This document shows positions 46,251 to 59,691 of a stretch of DNA of 64,000 bases, one piece after another. The DNA lies in the NCBI GenBank assembly GCA_000697355.1, contig JNEN01001211.1, positions 186,001-250,000 on the forward strand, given 5' to 3'. Position 1 is the stretch's first letter, and every line of letters begins with the position of its first letter. The position numbers were made by a program, and so were the translations under genes. This DNA comes from Syncephalastrum monosporum B8922. Taxonomy: Eukaryota; Mucoromycota; Mucoromycetes; Mucorales; Syncephalastraceae. The notes beneath the pieces were generated by a model, which saw nothing but the letters and a program-made list of their open reading frames with translations, was not told the origin of the DNA and searched no databases.

Positions 46251-47394
46251 CAGCATCGACCCTCATTTAAAGGGGGTGAGTGAGCGCGCGAGTCACGGGG
46301 ACTGAGCGTGTCAATTATCGTTCACCATCGATATCTTATTAGTACTGATAGCGTAGGTGACATTCAAAGCAACTACCTTTTTAAAACATTGAGCTTTACA
46401 GACGGCAGAAGGATGGGTGAAGAAAAGCACATGAAGTAGCGCATTCTTGCTATCTCTTCGGTGGCTTCCGACCCTGGTGATAAAATTCCGGTGTTCTGTC
46501 CAAATGATGATTATGTATCTTCCGTGGACTGACTTAATTGACGGTCCGGACTTTTGTCGTTTTGCTCCGTTTTAGGAGCACCCTACAAGGATGGACAGTT
46601 TTCTTGATAGTAGTCTGCTAGGACGAGTCTGGCAAGTAATTTTGTGGCGGCTGCGACCTTGCCACGATGCACGTAGATAACTTCGATTTTGCGCTCTTTC
46701 TGGTAGAAGAACTGGGCACAGCAAACTTGAATTGTCTGTCATGCTGATTGAGAGCCGTTATATCGCTCGATATCTTAACCATGGCGTAGTTAGTGCCCTT
46801 AACTTCTTATGTGTTGTTAATAGGGGTAATCATACCGAGAAGTACGGAGTATTTGCGGCGACTAGACAAGGAAACGGACTAGAAACGTACCAGGAAGTAC
46901 TATCAGTAGTAGCATGCCGTACAGAATGAGACTCGAAGAGACTGGGTAATATATAAGGGTTACTGTAGACAGCATATACAGTCATGAATAGAAGTTCACA
47001 AGAAGTTAATTCGCGGTACGACAGCTACAGTCGTTCGATCGACCCCTATTCAATTAAAAGGTGTCAGGGGGGAGGGATGGCCGTATCAGTTACCAATGAA
47101 AAAAAAAAGAAGAAAAAGAAAAGCTAGAAGTGTGTTCTAAGTCCTAGATACTTCACTTACTGTCGCAAAGTAGGTATGTTGCATATGACATTCAAACAAA
47201 TGAGCCATATCCATTCATTCGACTATCAGTAGCATTCTAGGGGTAACAAAATAATTGGATGTTTCATTCTGTCTCCTTGGCAGTTTGCTTTTTTCTTTTT
47301 TTTTTTTTTTTTGAGAAAATACAAAATATGCAAAATAATGAGAACTTCTTACTTCACATTACCACCGTCTGACAGACGGAAGGCAGCAATCTAC
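46251..47394. other. Gene-free AT-rich region
   Basis: No reading frame of note was seen. It holds A- and T-runs (47099-47123, 47290-47312). The left part may still belong to the decayed transposon. Confidence 0.4.
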
Positions 47395-47466
47395 GGGTTC
47401 GACCGGGAATTGAACCCGGGACCTCTCGCACCCTAAGCGAGAATCATACCACTAGACCATCGAACC
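47395..47466 (-). tRNA. tRNA-Pro (anticodon AGG)
   Basis: On the minus strand the 71-nt cloverleaf plus discriminator base starts GGTTCGATGGTCTAGTGGTA, which includes the A box. The anticodon stem-loop is TCTCGC-TTAGGGT-GCGAGA with AGG, and the B box arm is GGGTTCAATTCCC. The 7-bp acceptor stem is GGTTCGA with TCGAACC. There is no intron. AGG reads CCU, and as inosine also CCC and CCA. No T-run follows directly, so termination may use a more distant TTTT. Confidence 0.96.
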
Positions 47467-47732
47467 TTAGATGTTTTTTGTTGTTTGGTATATTTAATAT
47501 AGAAAATATGTATGTGTGTACGAAATATCTCTCATCTGATTGGCTGTGTACTCAAATGACACGTGAGTTTTCAATAATATATCACTCCCGCATATCTTAG
47601 CATATGAGATGCATATATAGTGAGCAGTAAATGTGTACATTATATTGTACGATCTCAAGATGCAGACATGGCGGTGAGCGACACTACATTTGCATGTCGC
47701 AAAAATTTCTCTGCCAGTCTTGAATTATTTCA
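47467..47732. other. Flank of the tRNA gene
   Basis: AT-rich DNA upstream of tRNA-Pro on its strand. One reverse CCAAT box (ATTGG, 47538-47542) was noted. No gene was seen. Confidence 0.4.
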
Positions 47733-48056
47733 TTGGATATGAAACCAATTTTGCATGGATGTGACTGCTTTGTGTTACTGTGGAGCTATCATATTCACAG
47801 CTGGAGATCGACATTTGGCACGCATGCCTTGCAACTTGATGCTGCCGTGAATGCAATTGACAATACATCTGACAATGGTATGGCACTTTTACAAGTTCCA
47901 TTCGATTTACGCATATATGCGGCTCACTGTCTGCAGCTGCTGCAAGTAAGGAATCAAACCGTAACATATAGAATCAAAGGCTACAACAAAGTTGTGGCAG
48001 TCGGGGGCGATTATTTTATTTTATTTTATTTTTTTCCTTTTAATCTTTCGTACTGA
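47733..48056 (+). pseudogene. hAT-like transposase fragment (tentative)
   Basis: The open frame contains NAIDNTSDNGMALLQVPFD and then RIYAAHCLQLLQ. In hAT transposases a T-x-DN-x-N block is followed, some 20-50 residues on, by a C/A-A-H-x-L-x-L helix, and the spacing here is compatible. No upstream or downstream hAT parts (BED finger, dimerisation domain) were found. The match rests on two short blocks only, so it could be chance. Confidence 0.3.
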
Positions 48057-50768
48057 TCATCATGCACACAATGGCTGACAATCGACTCCATACGAATCAG
48101 CTCTTTGGACGGCACATTCTTCTCTTTTTCTCTTGTTCCTCATATTCGCTCTCGTTGCAGACGCGTATTACTCGCCTTTCACATTGCTGAATGCCTGACA
48201 TGCATGTCGTCCACGACTGCCTTCTTTTGCTCTACCTGCGCTCCGTAAGACCGTGTCGTCTATAACGCTGTCCAGGCCGGTAATGCGGCAGTATATGGTA
48301 TACTTCGCTCCATATTTGTCCGTCTGCCTTCAACTGTCCTGTTGCAATAATAGTGCCCAATGCTGTCTTTGATGCCCTTGCTGACTTGCTCGCTTCGTCC
48401 AGATCCTCTCGTCTCCCGATCATTGTTTCGGGTCTTTCCATTTACACTCGTCTTCATCTGGCACCAGAGAATGACGACCAAGCTTTCAGTTGGCTTCTGT
48501 TGGCCTACGCGAATTTATACTCGCCTTCTGTCATAATGACATGTCTTGGAGTGTCTTCTGCGTTAATGAATATGCTCATATTTTCCAGAAGATACGGACC
48601 CTAGTCGAGACCTCGATAACCTTACTACATCATTGCTTCCTGAAATTTCATTTCTGATACTCAAAAGCAAGGCAAGCATTCACCAACATCCGCGCGTTAC
48701 GTACGTTTCTCAAGCACGTAAAGTGATTCCGCGTAGAAAGGAAAGATCGAAAATAATGACGGCCATGCGTGGTGCACTTCTTTCGACACGATCATATTAG
48801 GACGTTATTATACTCTCATGTCCTTTGTGATTTTTTCTCTTGACTTTTTCCCTTTGTCTCTGTTACATCCTCTTACCCTCAGAGCCTCTGATAAAAGTAA
48901 TCTCGCTCAGCCTATTCTATCAATATATAATATTCAGGCTACCTTATCAACGCTTCAACCTTCAACTATGTACAAAAGATCTACTAATGTCGCTATTAGT
49001 CTATTCAGCCATCTTCGTCGACAATGTAAGCCGATCCATTTGCCCGCCCCACTTACTGTCTGACATTCTCATTACATGAGAGACATCAGGCTGTATTACT
49101 TGGCGCCAGAAATGAATACTGTCAATTTCTCATCAAATGTTTTATACAGCTACCTGGCGAGAGATTCTTTTCGCAAGACAATTATGTTTCTCCGCTTGAT
49201 CTTTGCTGCAATCAAGGGTACCGTACCGCGATTTGTATCAACTTATATGTACTCAGCCCTCTTTACAGACCAAGCAACAAAAACCCTTAGTTCTCACTGA
49301 TAACACCTTATTTATACATGATTTCTCATATTGCAAAAAACATACGCTATGTACTATGCTATGTCTGTTTTCGTCTGTCCGTCTCTTTCCTTTTTTTTTT
49401 TTTTTTTTTTCCAGGTGGGGTACATGTCATCACTGTAAAAATTCATGCAAGCGCATTGACATAAATAAGGAAGGCTGAGATCCACAAGTTATGTATTCTT
49501 CAGCCCTTTGAGAACAATCTGAGAGTGTCGCCTTGATTCTCTGGGAGCACGACCATATGTATCAGCCATGATCAGAGCATACAAATACTGCATGCATATT
49601 AATTTTCAAGATATCGCTCGCCAAAGGCGCACTCCTTGGTTGGATCAGAGCTGGCATACCTGCGTCGCATTACTACGCACTATAATGGTTCTTTTCATTA
49701 CATGAATGTTACAAGCTCCGGTATATGCTGGATTGCAAACTTCATAGGCACGTACCTTCCTGGTCGGGCTTTTGTATGGTACGTTGTCCATGCCGAACGC
49801 GATGAGAGCTTATTATAAGTACAAGGAGGCAAAATAAAAAAGAAAAAAGACGCCAACGCCATGCTATGTATTACCGTCATGCATGGCTGACATTCAGCAT
49901 GATAATGGAGTCTGTAAGCTCCCTACGTGATGACCGGAAAAGGAGAGAGCTCCCCAAAAAACGCCAAACATGAATAAATTTTCCTTTCTCTGATGAATGC
50001 CCTTTTGGCTCGTCGCTGAATTCAAACACGGAGATAAAGAGAATACACAGGGAGACAATCATGCAAGGTCATCCTTGTTGGCGGAACTATCACCCAAAAA
50101 AAAATAAAAAAAAATAAGATAATGAAGACCTCATCAATGGAAACGTGCGGACGAAGGGAAGACGGAAAAAGAACAGATAGCTGAATATACTTGGCAATAT
50201 GTATGATGTGCTTATGTATGTAGTCTACCATCCTGCCCGTTTAGAAATGCGTCTGCGCATACATATACATATGCGACATTGATACGTTGTGTTTACATGC
50301 GTAGAGCATGTCAAATCCTTCATGTGAAGCATCGGGGAAAATACGCGTTTATTGTCATTACCTGGATTCGCCCGCCTTTCCTCTACGAAGGGGGATGAAC
50401 AAGAAAAAAAAAAAATAGTAACGTCAATAAATGTTTCTCACATGAGAGTAATGTATATGCCAGACCATCTAATGTAGAGATATGGCAAGGCAGTTGGAAT
50501 AGTACGAGAAAGGAAGCATGGGTGCAATGATGTTCCTCTATGTACTCGTATCCCAGCATTTGATTTCCCGTGAATGACGCCTCGCCATTTTGTAACCCTT
50601 CTCGAATACATAACGGGCCACGGGCGACATATCTCTCGCCCCATCCGGAGGAGCCTTTTTTTTAGGTTTTCTTTCGTTCCTTCCCCTACTTTTGCTACTT
50701 TCTTTCACTTTCTCTAAATTTTTCCCTTTTCTCACCTTTTGTTCTTCCGTTTTCATTTTTCATTTTTT
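48057..50768. other. Gene-poor region, about 2.7 kb
   Basis: Open frames are short and none shows a domain. A 22-base T-run lies at about 49389-49410. The stretch may hold old transposon debris, but no element was recognised. The last 150 bp are T/C-rich and form the leader of the kinase gene. Confidence 0.4.
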
Positions 50769-52898
50769 ATGTATTCACCCGCGCACTCACGCGTGAAACC
50801 CAAAAAAAACATGCTATCATGGCTGATACGACGTACCCAATTTACGACATCCTCGTCAGGCCCAGCAACCATTTCTCCGTCACATAAAGAGAATTCTTCC
50901 GCACACAAAGGCCGCTCGACTGATTCAGGCAAAGAGGTGGGTGACTACAGGTTCGTCAAGACAATTGGCCGAGGATCGTCAGGTAAGAGATCGATCAAAC
51001 CCTGACGTACACATGCACACACAGACGAGCTTGGTCTTTTGTGTCCCACGCCAAACCATAGATTCATACGCACCAATAATAATACGTTCGAGAGATGGCA
51101 TATGAGCGCTCACACTCTTTTCTCTCTCTCTCTCTTTTTTTTTTTTTTATATATTTTACCATTGGAATTTTCCATCGTAGGGCACGTGAAACTCGCGGTG
51201 CACAAGATCACTGGCGAACCGGTGGCAGTGAAGATCGTTTCTAGGAAACGTCTTCGAACTAGCACAACCGTGGCTCGTGCGATCGAGCGCGAGCTGGCAG
51301 TGCTCCAGCTTCTTGACCACCCGCACCTCATTGACCTGAAACACGTGCTCCAGGATCGTCATCATATTTATTTCATCATGGAGTACGTTGAAGGCGGCGA
51401 GCTACTGAATGTGTTGTACGATGCCAAGACAGGTTTGCCCGAAAGTCAAGTGAGGACCCTGTTTGTCCAATTGGCGGCGGGCTTGGCCTGGTGTCATGCC
51501 CATCACATTTGGTAAGTTTGTCCAGCACATAGGATGCATGGATTATGTAACGATTTCTTTGTATATTATAAACACACTAGCCACCGCGATCTGAAGCTCG
51601 AGAACGTGCTTTTAGATCGACATATGCGGTGTATCAAGATTGCTGATTTCGGTATGGCAGCGATGCAGCCTGCCGCTGATCCATTGAAGACAAGCTGTGG
51701 GTACGTACACAAAGAGAATTCAGGCAACCTCTCTACCCCATCATCCGACCGCCTGGTACCCTATGGGGGTGGGTTCCTGGACACAGGTCGCACAAACAAA
51801 GCCATATATTTACATTCTTCGTTTTCGGGTCCATCCTTTTTTCATACAGGTCACCGCATTACGCGAGTCCCGAGATCGTCCGTGTACCTATTGTGCAACG
51901 CTTCTTTGTTTGACGCACTATTGACATCCTTGCTATTTAGGGAAAGCCTTACTATGGACCACCTATCGATGTCTGGTCGGCTGGCGTCATGCTCTATGCT
52001 CTCTTGACGGGATGGCTACCCTTTGACGATCCCAACATGGCACGTCTTTTAATGCGCATCAAATCAGGCCGGTTCCGCAAAATGCCAGAGACTCTATCCG
52101 AGGGTGCTAAAGACCTTGTGCGGCGTATGCTTACGGTTGACCCTGCGAAACGTATTACGGTAAATAGAGAAGAATGCTCGGAAACCTGAAAAGAAAAAAG
52201 AAAAAGAAACGTCCTGGCCAGCATACATATAAACAACAAACAACTGTGCATTAATTCGGCAATCTTCTATGTTAGATGGAGCAAGTATTGATGCACCCAT
52301 GGATAACAGCCGAGCAAGAGAAAGATTCTTTGAGCAGCCTCCTACCCTCGCCACCAGCAGGCCATATCAAGATTCCGAGCATGGTCGACGGTCGAGACTG
52401 GGAGACCCTCAAAGTACTGTGGCGCAACATTAAACCAGATGCCATCCTATTGGCGCTAAAACAAGATGGGTTAGCTCCACTCCATCCTCTTATTTACCAT
52501 AGTACCAACTTGATCTTTCTTGCGTTAGCTTCAACCTACAGAAAATGACGTTCTGGTTACTCACGCAGCGCAAGAAGAACAAGCGGGCCTTGTTAAACAA
52601 GTGCCGTCATTCATCTTCTCCTGCCTGTCTAGACTCATCCCTGGGCGAGGCGCACGGTGGCGCAGGCCGTCGCGACATCCACTCCCAACCGGAGGGTGTA
52701 GCCGGCGGGGCAGCAGCAGAGGCCAAACGGCTATCCATGGCCAGTATCATAAGCACACCCATGTCGACATCTCCTCCGTCCATAATGGGCAGTTCTTGCG
52801 GCTCAACCTCATCCCTTGTTACCGGGGAAACATCGATCGAAGGCGGTATGCATACGACATGCACGTCAATGCATCTCGGCCTCATGCAGCAGCGGCAA

Positions 52899-52944
<46 letters not shown>

Positions 52945-53114
52945 CGCAGCCCAGGCGGCAACAGCCGCGGCCATTCTCACTAGCATCCCGGCCTCTCGTT
53001 TCCTGTATGGTAGCAACCGCGCAAGGCGTGAATGCGACCCAGACAGGTCGGCCCATGTCTGCCGCGGCTTGGTCGTCCACTCTCCAACAGCTCTATCTCG
53101 AATCACCCGTCTAG
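50769..53114 (+). CDS. Gin4/Hsl1/Cdr2-type Ser/Thr protein kinase
   Basis: Seven exons (50769-50982, 51181-51511, 51581-51700, 51850-51883, 51941-52159, 52276-52469, 52529-53114) sum to 566 codons (565 residues). The kinase domain is complete: [15 protein letters not shown] (Gly loop), VAVKIV with Lys-89, [12 protein letters not shown] with Asp-185, DFGMA with Asp-204, ASPEIV in place of [31 protein letters not shown] ends it. DFGMA and SPHYASPE are typical of the Nim1/Gin4/Hsl1 branch of the AMPK-like kinases, which act at septin rings and on Wee1 to time mitosis and cytokinesis. The C-terminal 200 residues are Ser-rich with 15 or so consecutive Gln. Starts MYSPAHS (50769) and MLSWLIRR (50811) are both possible. 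It is shorter than yeast Gin4 and lacks a visible KA1 domain. Confidence 0.87.
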
Positions 53115-53581
53115 TTTCTTATCTTCTCTCCTTCATTTACACCATTCTTTCTTTGCTCCCAACCCCCCTTGAATCACATTTCTATGACCTTCACATGATC
53201 CATTTATAATTTCTCTTGATATTTTTTGTTTATCAAGCATGCCATGATGATATGTATATATTTATAGTGAGCTTTGAATTTTTACACATCTGCAAGTAAA
53301 AGCCCTCTTTCTACACCAGGACAAGGACCGGATCCGAAACCAGCGGACATTGCTTTGCAGGTCCAAGGTTGTAAGGGCGCATGCAAAACCAAAAGTAGGA
53401 GAGAAGGCAAATGGTGGGGAAGGAGGATATGTATGTGTGGGTGCGCTTTTGCGTATGTGTATCGAGTCGAGGGAGGGAGGAGCGGGAGATGGGGGAGGGG
53501 GAGGAGTACATATACACAGAACTCGACCACAAAAGCAAGTTGGAGTTATATGATACGTAGGGAAATAAAACAGAAGAATAG
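53115..53581. other. Spacer between convergent kinase and RhoGAP genes
   Basis: This is the 3' UTR region of two convergent genes, with G/A-rich stretches (53395-53510). No gene was seen. Confidence 0.5.
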
Positions 53582-56500
53582 TTAGATAAAGCCTGCGTTT
53601 TCACGCGGTGGAACTGCAGGCGGGATGGACCGCAAGATATCGTCAGTGGACATTTCACGGCGATGCTGTCGAGACGTCTTGGACACCGGGCTCTTGGGCA
53701 AGGGTGACGAGTGGTTTTGCTGACTCGGGGCCGGATCAGCAAAGAGGGTGGAAATATGCGAGAGAATGTAGTCGATAGCGTTGATTTTGTGGTTCATATC
53801 GACTAGATCCTTGTTTTCGTCACTGTGGCGCATCAAGGTTGGACCAAATACAACAGCCAGGTTCCTTGATGTCATCAAGTTTTCCGAGCTCTTTTTCTGC
53901 ACACTACATATGCACATTCTATGTGAGACAAGCGAGAGCTTTGCTTCCCATGCTTTCTATCTTACCGGTCCAGATGGAGCATAAGGTATTTGAGTGTGTT
54001 GTAGTTTTCAGTAGGCAGCGCGTGGATAAGCTGGCGGAATTGAGTGCGCTGCTCACCGTTCACGGTGGCGTCCATGAAGCGGGAGTGGAATTCGTGCGTA
54101 AACAATGGATCGGGTAGGTCACGGAAATATTGCTTCAGGACACTGGTCACCGCGCAAATGTCGTTCCATTGTTCGTCGTCGCACAGATCCAGGGATGTGT
54201 CTTCGCGCTCAAAGGCTTGTTGGATTAAGCGCATCTGGCCGGCTGCGCCTGACTTGCGGTAGATGCCTTCGAAATCCATGCCTATCCAGGAGATCTCGAT
54301 GTGTGAGTCCAAGAACAACAATGCGGGTCCTGCATATTTTTCCTTACCGCGTGCTTCGACAGCTTCAATGCATTTCTGGACAACTAGCGGGATCTGGCCA
54401 TGCTCCAGCTTTATTTGCTCTGCCAAGTCGTTGCCAAAAATAACTAAAGGAAAGAAGGATTCTTCCATTAGTACGAGGAAAAAAAAAAAAAAAGGTTTGC
54501 GTTACGCAATACTTACTCTTTCCATGGGCGCCTTCCTGTCGTTTGCATGTCGTGCCCACGTTGTGCATGCAGCGATAATGGCAGATGTATCCACAATCGT
54601 GGCACTTGAGTTCACTCACGCGCCACATCTTTTCACCGCACGCATCGCATTTCGTGGGACGCAGGAATCGGGTTTGCGTGAACGAGTGGTTGGGCTTTAC
54701 GAGATCAGACGCGCTACCGTGCTCCTTGACGGTGCCTTCGTGTGTGGCATGCATCGGCTTAGTGGGGTCGTACGGGACGCTGATGAGCTCCTCCGCATTC
54801 TTTTTGCTATCGCTGTGCCCGCGGCGCCGGAACATGGGCCCACCCTTGTTGCGTCGAAACTTGAACATCTTGGGCGGTTCGGCATGGCTTATACTATCTC
54901 TCTGGGCCACGCGGCGCTGGTGGTCGGACGACTTGCGTTCCAGAGCCGTCGCAGCTGCAGTGGCAGCCGCCGTAGGCTGTTCCAGCTCTGCGGATGGTTT
55001 CGCGGATTCAGGCTCGTCCGTGATAAAGGAGGTGCCAGCCATGATTGCCAACGCTTCGCGTTCGCGCTCGGTCACGCGCCGCGACAGGTCATTGTTCAGT
55101 GCAGACAGCTCGGCATTTTTGGTGTTGAGCATGATCATCTCGTTGATGATATCGTCACGGCCCTTGATCAGTCGCAGATAGTTTGCGCGCGCGGCCTCCA
55201 TGTCACTCTGGAGGGAGTGCAGTTGCTGCACTTGGGCGGGCAAGATACGGGAAAACAAGGCATCCGGCGTATTGACGGCTGCATTCATTATCGCAGCCGA
55301 AAGACTGTCGCGCTGGTCCCGCAGCTCTTTGCAGGTGGCCTCGAGCTCACCCTTGGCGCGGCCTAGCTGGGCCAGATCCTCGCGAGTGATTTGGGTCGCT
55401 TGCTCGGCACCAAACATCGAGGCTTGCTGAAAGACAGCGAGCTCAGATCGCAGCTTGAGCACAAGCGCTTCAGATCCTTGGCGGGCCGCCACCTCTGCAG
55501 CATATCCTTGTTTCACCACATGGAACTCATCCAAAGCTTTCCTGCTGATAGACTAACAGCGAAAAAAAAAAAAAAAATAAAAAATAAATCCACCATTCTC
55601 ACGAAGAGACGTAAGGAACGAACCTTGATCTTATTGAACTTTGTCTCGACCTCGCGCAAGCGGGTCTTCGCACTATCCAGCTCTTTCTCGAGCGATGCCT
55701 GGCGCTTGGAGGGCGCTTCACATTGTGCTGAGGGCAGCTCAACCTTGTCAACGTCGTCATCGAGACTGTTCAAAGAGCGGAAGGTGGTATCAGATGAAGG
55801 TGATGCTGAGCCACGGGTGCGTGGTGGACTGGGGATCGTTTCTGTCGAGCCGTCGCCGAAATGAGTGGTGTCCATCGCGCCACTGTTGAGCATGTGGTTC
55901 AGCTCGGCCAACTCTTCTGTGCCTGAATAATGCGTGTTCATTCCTGCACCTGAAAATCCCCGGAGATAGCACTTACTTAAACTGACGTCTTTAGGGTTCA
56001 GCCCGCTTCGATCGTTGTAGGCATCGACAATAGAGTTGGCAGAAGGTTCACGAGTGATATAGGGCTGTCGTAGAGGATTCGTGAAGATATCGTCAATGTG
56101 TTGGTGGTGCTTGAGGTGAGAGTCGAGAGAACTGCCCCTGTGGGGCGGTTTGTTCGCCGCGAGGGATTCCTCCTAAAGAGGCAATAGAAGGTCAGTTATC
56201 ATGTCATTTCGGATAATACAATGGTATTAAAGTGCATACCAGAAGTGAATGGGAGGGGTGATGAGAATCAGGATGATGGGTATTACTATTCTGTTGCTGA
56301 CACAAAAGGCGATCTTCCTTCCGCTTTTGGCGCAACTGTTTACGCATCTCATGACAAGATGTACAGAAAATGCCCTATACATAAAAGCATAAATCAGTAT
56401 TTAGGTTAGGCGCCAATGGAATAACTTACTTTGCTCGTTTGCGTAAATACGAGGTCTTCGATTTTGATGTCGCACTGTGTGCAACGGAAACATTCGGCAT

Positions 56501-56984
56501 GGTAAGCTTCGTCACCTAGTGACCATTAACGATAAATGACGTTATACATTAGGGTACATCGCTTATTTTTGTTATCAGACTTACCGGTCATAATCGCTTC
56601 GTCTTTGATAGGTTTACTGCACGCATGACAGCTGTAGGAGCAGTCCTCGCATATCGGACTCCCGTCGCGAAGCAGAAGCAGGTTGCTATAGCACTCTACG
56701 AGCTTATGGCATTTCGCGCAATGAAAGCTAATGGAGCCACCAAAGTACATTGAGTAAAGAGAGTACAGTTGCAGCGTGTCGTTCACTGTGGAGAGTAGTC
56801 GTTTATGCAAGGAGAGGGGGAGAGGGGCGTAGTGCTGGAAGGAGAAGGCTTACCATTCGAAATGCCAAATGCCGTCACCGAACTGGACTACCGATCCATC
56901 TTCAATAGGCTGATTGCAACCATTGCAGCGAGGGTCTTCGTTTTCGTCGTATACGAGAGCCGCGTCGTCGTAAAATGTTTCCAT
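53582..56984 (-). CDS. Rho GTPase-activating protein with two LIM domains, coiled coil and C1 domain
   Basis: About nine exons on the minus strand, starting METFYDDAAL at 56984. LIM 1 opens with RCNGCNQPIEDGSVVQFGD and continues after an intron in FHCAKCHKLVE. LIM 2 reads CHACSKPIKDEAIMTG, then CFRCTQCDIKIEDLVF and FCTSCHEMRK. A disordered His/Pro stretch and a long coiled coil (about 55660-55050) follow. A C1 zinc domain has KCDACGEKMWRVSELKCHDC at about 54590-54680. The RhoGAP domain has the arginine finger in FEGIYRKSGA, then YFRDLPDPLFT and MTSRNLAVVFGPTL. This order matches fungal Rga1-type proteins (LIM-LIM-RhoGAP) that switch off Cdc42/Rho at polarity and septation sites; the C1 domain suggests diacylglycerol or membrane binding. 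Convergent with the Gin4-like kinase, another polarity gene. Confidence 0.9.
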
Positions 56985-59691
56985 ACACAAGAAGATATAG
57001 ACAAGAAAGATACAAAAGAACGAAAGGGGTGTATAAAGCAGGGGAAGCCTGAGTGGGGGACAGGCGACAGTTCGACTTGGTGGAAAAAAGAGAAAGAAGG
57101 GATGGTGGAAGGATGCCTCTTTTTTTTTTTTTTTGTGCGTGTGTGGAAACAAAGAAAGGTTACAGAAGATTTTACTGCTATGAACGGGCCCAGCTTGGCA
57201 AAACTGTAAGCGGAAATGGCAAAGGGTCCAGCCCAACTCAACTCAACCCAACCCAACCCAACCCAACCATACCCGACTCCTTATTCCGCCTCCGCACTCG
57301 ACCGAAGACACCTCATGTCCATCCTATTTACAAGTAGACTTCTTGAACTTTGTCCTATAAACTATATACGCCACCGATCACTCGCGTTCTGTTCAAATTA
57401 AACTTGCATATCCTTTCTGAAGCCTCGACATTTGAATGGCTATGTTTTCATCCCGCGCATGCAGATATTCTCAGGCACATGGACCACAAAAGTCTGGAAT
57501 TCAATTCCGTCATTTTAATGGATTTTTTTTTATAAAAATCTTAAAACTCGGTCAATAAGAAATCCCTGCCGGTTGGAGTAGCATCCGCTCTATTAATATT
57601 ACCAGGACTGGATCTCTATTTTTGGTCGCTCGAGTCGTGGTCGGGAAAGAGCCGCGTTTCATGATCTACCGAATATTCAGCCGTATTCAACAGCATATTT
57701 TATTTAAGCGTGCCATATCGGCTCTTTCCTACAATACCATTTAGGTCATCATTGTCGCATCCCCGTGGCTAATGGTAGGGATTTCTTTATCTGCTGGTGG
57801 CACACGCACAAACTCTTTCGACGCTGGTAACACAACATGTGCTGCTGGTGCCGAAAAAGAGAGCACATCATGGTGATAGCATAATACTTAAACCTATGCA
57901 AACACAAGGAAGTCAAAAGATAATAACACTGAGACAATTAATCGTAATGTGGAGGCAATATAATAAACCCATTCGAGGAAACTTGGGTTCGTTAAGGATG
58001 AACTGGCCAATGATGTGAGTGTTGATTAATAGCCATGTAAAAAGTCCATGATGAACGTGCCACTTTCATTAACGATATTAGAGAGGCCCAGCCACTGTGT
58101 ACAACTCGAGCGAGGAGCCACAAAAAAATAAAAGCTAAATAATGAAGGTCGGCTAATGAGCTGCTCTCAATTTTATCTACCAATTTCTACGCATCAAATA
58201 GACCCCTTTCGCAGAACTGATTGGATCAAGAGCAGTGTTCTATAGAACTTCACATCATCTAAAGCACGCTGGGCCAGACAATGAGCGAATGAAAGTCGCC
58301 TCGTGATTGGCTGCTCGGCTTCAGTGACCTTCGACAGGTCTCAAAAATATTAATAAAGTTCTTAGGTTCGATCGGGGTAGAATTGTTTCAGATCGAGAAA
58401 AACTTCCTGTTGACAGGTGTCCATGGACCCTTATCTTTAATCGTGTTTTACATTAATTAATTAAAGGCCATTGACTTGGCTCTCCATGAGTATTGATGAT
58501 GAGACACACTTTATGTGTCCTGAGGACCCTTTTGTAAAAGTGGGTCGACCGACTGCCCACAACATGCCTCCCTGTGGCAGGGGGGTTGCTTCAAGTCGTT
58601 GTGTTATGGAGTTAGTAACTCACACAAGAGAAAAAGTCCGGGCAAAACATACGGTGACTGCAGCTCAATCATGGAAAGGGTAAAAGGAAGTATATAAAGA
58701 GGAGTATACAAAGATGAAAGTAAGGGACGCGTCAAATGAATTTTTCATGGTTATGTGATGGCTGGAATTTAAAAAGATGCTGCTGTATGCAAAATGATAT
58801 GCAAGGGCAGAAAGATATGGAATGTACCCATTTTAGCGAAGAAGAGAGCATGAACGCAGTAGTGAAGGCTTAAAGCGAGCAATCTTCATGGAGAAGGGTG
58901 TGAACTCCCATTGGTGTTGGATGCGCATAGTCCTCTGCTGAATGTGGAAAAGTTATGGTAGCCGCCGGTAACCGACCGAAAGGATCGTTACTCTGCTGAG
59001 CTGGTACTACTGCACCCCCTCATTTTTGTGTATGACCTATACGCAATAGAAGACAAAATAACTTACTGCCAGCTAGAATCATTTATAGCCATAGCAAGTA
59101 TACGAATCAGTGATGCGAATTGGTGAGTGATATGACGGGCTCGGGATCTCATGGCAGGATGATACATGAATAGAACAGTAAACTGAAGAATGTCCATTTT
59201 ATGACGTAGCGCATGTTTCTTTTGTGTGTTAGTGCCACCGTACTTACTTTTAGGTACAGTCTCAGTAAAGATGAAACAAATGCTGGGCATTGCAAATAGG
59301 ACACCTGGACATGTAGGCCCAATGCTGTAGAGGGGCACATGATCAGGTTCAGCATGACGGTGGTAGTGTATCTCTGTCTTTGACAACAATAAATGAAGCC
59401 CTTGCACAGATGGGATCATGGTCAACTGTGAGCGTCCCTGGATAAAAGGCATCCTCGTTATACTTTACATAAATAGACAAGTGCATGATGTTGGGCGGGG
59501 TACATGTATGCATGATAGGTGTACATATACGTCGACGTAGGTTGGTAACATGGTCTGCAGAAGAAGAAAAATAAGAAAAATAAAAAAATAAAAAGGGGAA
59601 GAGTATTACAGATAGGGTTTCGGGAGGATTCAAAAGAAAAGCACGACGAGTTCTCTGCATAGACACCCCCTTTCTTTTGCTTTTTTTGCTC
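56985..59691. other. Gene-poor AT-rich region, about 2.7 kb
   Basis: No reading frame with recognisable content was found. It has a T-run at 57119-57134, a short pentanucleotide repeat (separate entry) and reverse CCAAT boxes near 58219 and 58307. Its right part is the promoter of the TLDc gene. Confidence 0.4.
57233..57268. repeat. (CCCAA)n-like short tandem repeat
   Basis: Two CAACT units are followed by about four CCCAA units. It is too short and of the wrong type to be an internal telomere tract of the common TTAGGG form. Confidence 0.7.

Noticed and set aside
54263..55366. Plus-strand open frame of 367 residues
   Set aside because: It is antisense to the coiled-coil/C1/RhoGAP exons, whose zinc and GAP motifs are clear on the minus strand.
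57233..57268. CCCAA repeat as an internal telomere remnant
   Set aside because: The unit is five bases, only about four copies long, and differs from TTAGGG-type repeats.
58364..58400. Possible tRNA B-box (GGTTCGATCGGGG-like)
   Set aside because: No acceptor stem, A box or anticodon arm could be folded around it.
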